A DNA stretch of 18,074 nucleotides from an uncultured Eubacterium sp. GTDB taxonomy: Bacteria > Bacillota_A > Clostridia > Lachnospirales > Lachnospiraceae. The notes beneath the pieces were generated by a model that saw nothing but the letters and a program-made list of their open reading frames with translations, was not told where the DNA came from and searched no databases. Both the position numbers and the translations under genes were made by a program. Within the stretch, counting starts at the first letter, position 1; each line of letters opens with the position of its first letter. Positions 14,617 through 18,074 of the stretch are shown in pieces. Where the stretch lies: NCBI GenBank assembly GCA_910589045.1, contig CAJUSH010000053.1, forward strand, positions 1 through 18,074, in the 5' to 3' direction.

Positions 14617-15453
14617 TTAACCCTTTACGGCACCTGCCGTCAAACCTTCTACCAGACGCTTCTGTGCAAAAAAGAACATGATACATACCGGAATAATGGT
14701 AATGATCCCTCCGGCTGTCAGCAGATCCCACTGCACGCCAAGCTGCCCGATCAGATTTTTCAGCGCCACCGGAATCGTCCGGCTCTCCGCATTCGTAAAC
14801 ATCATCGCAAAGGTGTATTCATTCCACGACTGCATAAAGATGTACACACCCGTAGCTACCAGGCAGGGCGCCAGCAGCGGCAGGATAATGCGCGTGAACG
14901 CGCTCCCGCGGTTGCACCCGTCGATGAGCGCCGACTCCTCCAGCGACAGCGGCAGATCCTTTAAAAATCCCATCAGAAGCCAGACCGAAAAAGGAATCGT
15001 AAACGTCGTGTAGGAGAGCACCAGCGAGGTGGGCGTGTACAAAAGCCCCATCTTTCGCATGATCGAATACAGCGGGATGAGCAGGAGCACCGTCGGGAAC
15101 ATGTTGTTGCACAAAAAAACACACATCAGCACCTTTCTTCCCACAAACTCATAGCGCGAAAATGCATATGCCGCCAGCGTCGAAACCGTCAGCGATACGA
15201 TGGTGGTGCACACTGCCACGATCAGGCTGTTTTTCATCGCGGTCAAAAAGTCAACCGTCGTCGTAAACAGCTTTGTATAAGCCTCAAACGTAAAAACAGA
15301 AGGCCAGTAGGTCACAATGGTTCCGTAAAGCTCCTCCTCCGGCTTTACGGAAGTCACAAACGTCCAGTAAAAAGGAAACAGAATAAAGATCATAATAATG
15401 ACCAGCGGAAGATAGAGCGTCAAAATGCGTTTTGCCTTACTTTGTCTATACAT
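14617..15453 (-). CDS. Carbohydrate ABC transporter permease (MalG-like, CUT1)
   Basis: A 278-residue inner-membrane permease with six predicted helices, the first at about 11-33. The cytoplasmic EAA loop that docks the ATPase is at about 172-191 (EESALIDGCN.G..FTRIILP), with the first residues altered from EAA to EES. The C terminus (QKRLVEGLTAGAVKG) is the typical ending of MalG-type permeases. The start is 3 nt after the stop of the first permease gene, whose end carries the AGGAGG site. It forms the heterodimeric channel with the preceding gene product. No ATPase is encoded nearby; CUT1 systems in Firmicutes often use a shared MsmX-type ATPase. Confidence 0.93.
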   Translation of the reverse strand: MYRQSKAKRILTLYLPLVIIMIFILFPFYWTFVTSVKPEEELYGTIVTYWPSVFTFEAYTKLFTTTVDFLTAMKNSLIVAVCTTIVSLTVSTLAAYAFSRYEFVGRKVLMCVFLCNNMFPTVLLLIPLYSIMRKMGLLYTPTSLVLSYTTFTIPFSVWLLMGFLKDLPLSLEESALIDGCNRGSAFTRIILPLLAPCLVATGVYIFMQSWNEYTFAMMFTNAESRTIPVALKNLIGQLGVQWDLLTAGGIITIIPVCIMFFFAQKRLVEGLTAGAVKG

Positions 15454-15456
15454 AAC

Positions 15457-16323
15457 CTACGTCTCCTCCTTAAAGTTTGATTTCAGATACGGAATCGCAA
15501 CAACCAGCAGGCAGACCGCCATGATCAGCGCCATCGCAGAAGCGTATCCCAGGTCAAGCGCGTTGCCTTTCTGATAAATATACACACTCATGGTCATCGT
15601 GCCGAACCTTCCCTCCGTCATGTTAAAGATCACGTCCACGGAGTTTGCCACCCAGATCACCCGAAGGAGCGCCGTGACAAAGATCGTGTTCTTGATTGAC
15701 GGAAGCGTGATGTAAAACAGTGACTGCCAGCCGGTTACACCGTCGATGGCCGCCGCCTCATACATATCCGCCGATACACCCTGTAAAGCCGCCAGAAGCA
15801 TCAGTGCGAAAAACGGGATACCCTGCCAGATGATCGTTACAATGACAGCCGGGAAGGCAGTTCCATCCTGGGCCAGAAACGGTATCTTATCATCAATCAG
15901 ATGCAGCTTTAAAAGCAGGTCGTTTAACACCCCCATATTTCCGTCGTAAATCCAACGCCACATGAGTCCGATCAGGACACCGGGCGTTACCCACGGAATC
16001 ATGCTGACCGCACGGACAACCCCGCGTCCCTTAAACCGCTTGTTCAGCAGAAGCGCCAGTGCAAACCCGAACAAAAACTGGAAGCCCACACCGGCTGCCA
16101 CCCATACGAGCGTCCCCCAAAACGCCGTACGGAACTTTGAATCCCCCAATGCCTCTATGTAGTTTGCCAGCCCGCAGAAGTCGATATCCTTCGGCCTGCG
16201 CAGATCATAGCTCTGAAAGCTCATGATGATGGCATTTACGACAGGGACAAACACCACGCAAAGAATGATAATCACTGCCGGGGCTACCAGTAAATAAGGC
16301 CATATGGATCTCTTTTTTACCAT
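15457..16323 (-). CDS. Carbohydrate ABC transporter permease (MalF-like, CUT1)
   Basis: A 288-residue permease with six predicted helices (first at about 10-34, last near 262-278). The EAA motif is clear at about 188-200 (YEAAAIDGVTGWQ followed by LFYITLP). It is of the short MalF type without the large periplasmic loop of E. coli MalF. AAGGAGGG lies 9 nt before the ATG. It lies between the binding-protein gene (287 nt upstream, separated by a terminator-like hairpin) and the second permease gene (3 nt downstream). The sugar is not predictable from the sequence by eye. Confidence 0.93.
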   Translation of the reverse strand: MVKKRSIWPYLLVAPAVIIILCVVFVPVVNAIIMSFQSYDLRRPKDIDFCGLANYIEALGDSKFRTAFWGTLVWVAAGVGFQFLFGFALALLLNKRFKGRGVVRAVSMIPWVTPGVLIGLMWRWIYDGNMGVLNDLLLKLHLIDDKIPFLAQDGTAFPAVIVTIIWQGIPFFALMLLAALQGVSADMYEAAAIDGVTGWQSLFYITLPSIKNTIFVTALLRVIWVANSVDVIFNMTEGRFGTMTMSVYIYQKGNALDLGYASAMALIMAVCLLVVAIPYLKSNFKEET

Positions 16324-16353
16324 AGTCCAATTCCCTCCTTCGATACTACAATG

Positions 16354-16383
16354 CCGCCCGCTCGCCCCTGCTCACGGGCATGT
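16354..16383. repeat. Hairpin repeat, copy 1 (upstream of the first permease gene)
   Basis: A 30-bp unit that on the minus strand reads ACATGCCCG...GCGAGCGGGCGG, with arms GCCCG/CGCTCGCCCGC-type pairing able to fold into a GC-rich hairpin. A near-identical 29-bp copy lies at 18000-18028. Both are a short distance upstream of a ribosome binding site in the same operon. Confidence 0.6.
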
Positions 16384-16408
16384 TATCTCTCTTTTCCCTG
16401 ATCAAATA

Positions 16409-16496
16409 GCCTGCCCGCAGGCAGCCGGTATCTGACCCTCGCGGCATCCGTCACATATCCATGTAAACATGGCTGTTTTCATCTATTGCCTGCGGG
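16409..16496 (-). other. Structured intergenic segment with nested inverted repeats
   Basis: A 10-bp inverted repeat (CCCGCAGGCA at 16414-16423 and its complement at 16487-16496) can close a loop of about 63 nt that itself contains the perfect dyad CCATGT-AA-ACATGG (16459-16472). An alternative local hairpin GCCTGC-CC-GCAGGC (16409-16422) uses the same arm, so the two pairings exclude each other. It lies directly behind the terminator-like hairpin. Confidence 0.45.
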
Positions 16497-16536
16497 AAAA
16501 AATAATCAGACTGCAGTTTATTCCCTGCAGCCTGAT
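16497..16536 (-). terminator. Terminator/attenuator after the solute-binding protein gene
   Basis: On the minus strand ATCAGGCTGCAG pairs with CTGCAGTCTGAT, 12 bp with one G-U, around an 8-base loop, followed by TATTTTTT. It lies 74 nt beyond the binding-protein stop codon and upstream of both permease genes, so it probably makes the first gene more abundant than the rest. Confidence 0.75.
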
Positions 16537-16610
16537 CGTACGCACCGCTGCCGTCCACCCCACGTCGGGCAGCGATGCACATTCTTTAACAGTAACTAAA
16601 CTAACGGAAC

Positions 16611-17972
16611 TTATTTATATAATTCATCCTGAAGTGTCTGCATTGCCTCCTCGGCAGTGATGCTGCCTGAGAGTGCCTGGGACATCGTCTCCGGCCATGT
16701 AGTGGAAATCCACTCGGTAGTCGTATCCAGAATCGGGAAGATACCTGCGTAGCTCTGTCCGTCGATGGATGCCTTCATGAAACGGTTGCTCTGGAAGAAA
16801 TCTCCCTCCTGCACGGTCTTGCTGACCGGAACGTTTCCGGTGCCCTCACACCACATCTTCTGTCCCTCACCTGCTGCCAGGTAGGAAATCCACTCGAATG
16901 CTGCTTCCTTATTCTCACATGACTCGAAGATCACGGTCTCCGTATCACCCATAGAGGTCCACTGTCCCTCGCCTGCCGGGAACGGGAATGCGGATACGTC
17001 GTCGCCGAAGGTCGCTTCCATATCTGCGGAGGAACCGGTGTGATGGATCGTCATAGCGGTAAGTCCGGACTTGAAGTTTGCGATAATCTCCTGGAAACCG
17101 TCGCCTGCTGCTGTAGGCGGAACATAGCCGTTGTTGTAGATATCGATGAAGTCCTGCATACCTGCAACTGCCTCGGCTGATGTGAAGTCCTCAAAGTTTC
17201 CGCCGCGGCCCTGTACGAAGCTTCCCCACGGCTCCTGTCCGCCGTTGGAGCCTCTCATGCCGAAGCCGTAAACGTCAATCTTGCCGTCGCCGTCGGTATC
17301 CATCGTACATTTCTCAATCGCGGTCAGGAAATCCTCATAGGTGGTCGGTACATCCACGCCTGCCGCCTCAAAGATCGAGGGTCTGTAGTATACATATAAT
17401 ACCTGAACGTTCCAGGGCATTACGTAGATGGAATCGCTTCCGCCTGCCTCTTTCATAACGTTGTACATGTTCTCGTCGATATCATCCTTCTTTTCCCACG
17501 CGTCGATCAGGGGTGTTAAGTCTGCCAGAAGGTCATTATTTACAAAGAGCGGTGTGGAGGTCAGCTTCCAGGTTGCGCAGTCTACGTCACCGCCGCCCAT
17601 CTTTGCGTTGAATAAGTTCTCGGAATATGCGCCGCCGTCCCAGGGAGCCTCCTCGCCCACAACCGTGATGCCCTTTTCGTTCTCCTCGTTGAACTTTGCA
17701 ATAATATCCTGCATCAGCTGGGAATAATCGGTGTTGTCAGCCCAGTACTGGAACTTGATCGTAACATCGCCGGTGTCTGCGGGAGCGTCGTCCGCCGGCT
17801 CATCAGCCGGCTCGTCAGCGGGCTCATCCGCAGGTGTATCTGCAGGCTCATCCGTCTTGCTATCATCAGCAGGTGTCTCGTCCTTGCTTCCGCAGCCCGT
17901 AAGCGTTCCGGCAACCATGAGCGCTGCAAGCGTCGCTGCCGCAAGCCTCTTTGCTAACATTTTTCTTTTCAT
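16611..17972 (-). CDS. Sugar ABC transporter substrate-binding lipoprotein
   Basis: A 453-residue extracellular solute-binding protein of family 1. The N terminus is a lipoprotein signal: basic MKRKMLAKRL, hydrophobic core, and lipobox LTGC with the lipidated Cys at 27. Next comes a linker of about 40 residues rich in Asp, Glu, Pro and Ala with repeated DEPA units (about 31-66). The folded part begins with VTIKFQYWADNT, with further family-typical segments such as DAWEKKDDIDENMY, KCTMDTDGDGKIDVYGFGM, and PVSKTV near the end. AAGGAGG precedes the ATG. It is the first gene of the transporter operon and is separated from the permeases by a hairpin terminator. The promoter lies beyond the window's right edge. 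The ligand is likely a sugar or oligosaccharide, by family only. Confidence 0.95.
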   Translation of the reverse strand: MKRKMLAKRLAAATLAALMVAGTLTGCGSKDETPADDSKTDEPADTPADEPADEPADEPADDAPADTGDVTIKFQYWADNTDYSQLMQDIIAKFNEENEKGITVVGEEAPWDGGAYSENLFNAKMGGGDVDCATWKLTSTPLFVNNDLLADLTPLIDAWEKKDDIDENMYNVMKEAGGSDSIYVMPWNVQVLYVYYRPSIFEAAGVDVPTTYEDFLTAIEKCTMDTDGDGKIDVYGFGMRGSNGGQEPWGSFVQGRGGNFEDFTSAEAVAGMQDFIDIYNNGYVPPTAAGDGFQEIIANFKSGLTAMTIHHTGSSADMEATFGDDVSAFPFPAGEGQWTSMGDTETVIFESCENKEAAFEWISYLAAGEGQKMWCEGTGNVPVSKTVQEGDFFQSNRFMKASIDGQSYAGIFPILDTTTEWISTTWPETMSQALSGSITAEEAMQTLQDELYK

Positions 17973-17999
17973 TTCTCATTCCTCCTTGTTTTTAATGAA

Positions 18000-18028
18000 C
18001 CGCCCGCTCGCGTTGCTCCCGGGCATGT
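18000..18028. repeat. Hairpin repeat, copy 2 (upstream of the binding-protein gene)
   Basis: A 29-bp unit whose minus strand begins ACATGCCCGGGAGC and ends GCGAGCGGGCGG, differing from the copy at 16354-16383 by a few central bases. The arms GCCCG and CGGGC can pair. It sits about 28 bp upstream of the binding-protein start codon. Confidence 0.6.
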
Positions 18029-18032
18029 CGTC

Positions 18033-18070
18033 GGAAGGCATTTTTAAAAATGCTTCGCATTTTGCCTTCC
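18033..18070. promoter_or_regulatory. Inverted repeats upstream of the binding-protein gene
   Basis: The arms GGAAGGC and GCCTTCC enclose AAAATGC-TTC-GCATTTT, giving a long hairpin with a bulge. A second, competing element is the perfect 16-bp dyad GCATTTTTAAAAATGC (18038-18053). Either an operator or a leader-RNA switch is possible; the sequence ends at the window edge. Confidence 0.4.
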
Positions 18071-18074
18071 TCCT

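Overview
The window looks like a chromosomal segment of a low-to-mid GC Firmicute, most likely a Lachnospiraceae-type gut Clostridium. This is inferred from the class III (Firmicute) fructose-bisphosphatase, PcrA, the DUF1836 and YerC regulators, a FliB-type flagellin methylase, split transketolase subunits and strong AGGAGG ribosome binding sites. Nearly all genes lie on the minus strand; only the DUF1836 gene and asnA are on the plus strand.

Left end (1-1250): a low-GC accessory patch. It holds the first codons of a LytTR-type response regulator (TTG start, with direct repeats upstream), a small membrane protein gene with a good promoter, an overlapping small zinc-ribbon gene interrupted by a frameshift, a possible 36-residue ORF, and a 34-nt domain-V-like relic of a group IIC intron just behind a strong terminator. 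None of the three small ORFs is large enough to stand out by length.

Middle (1283-7713): an acidic single-pass membrane protein, pcrA, a DUF1836 regulator, a yerC-fliB pair (TrpR-like regulator then lysine-N-methylase) and asnA. yerC and asnA are divergent; the yerC promoter has a perfect inverted repeat filling its spacer. asnA and fbp converge on a shared long terminator hairpin.

Right-centre (7743-12223): dapA-dapB-fbp read in one direction with no clear internal terminator, so lysine/diaminopimelate synthesis and gluconeogenesis may be co-transcribed. Upstream is a stand-alone CobO-type corrinoid adenosyltransferase with its own promoter; its leader carries a degenerate echo of the gene's own P-loop sequence.

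Right end (12261-18074): a sugar-uptake locus in the order solute-binding lipoprotein, two CUT1-type permeases, transketolase N-half, transketolase C-half and cupin. No ATPase, kinase or isomerase is in view. A strong hairpin with a T-run sits between the binding-protein gene and the permeases, fitting differential expression, and a 29-30 bp hairpin repeat occurs upstream of both the binding-protein and first permease genes.

I see no rRNA, tRNA, CRISPR array or intact mobile element. The most unusual material is at the far left and in the non-coding DNA of the transporter operon.
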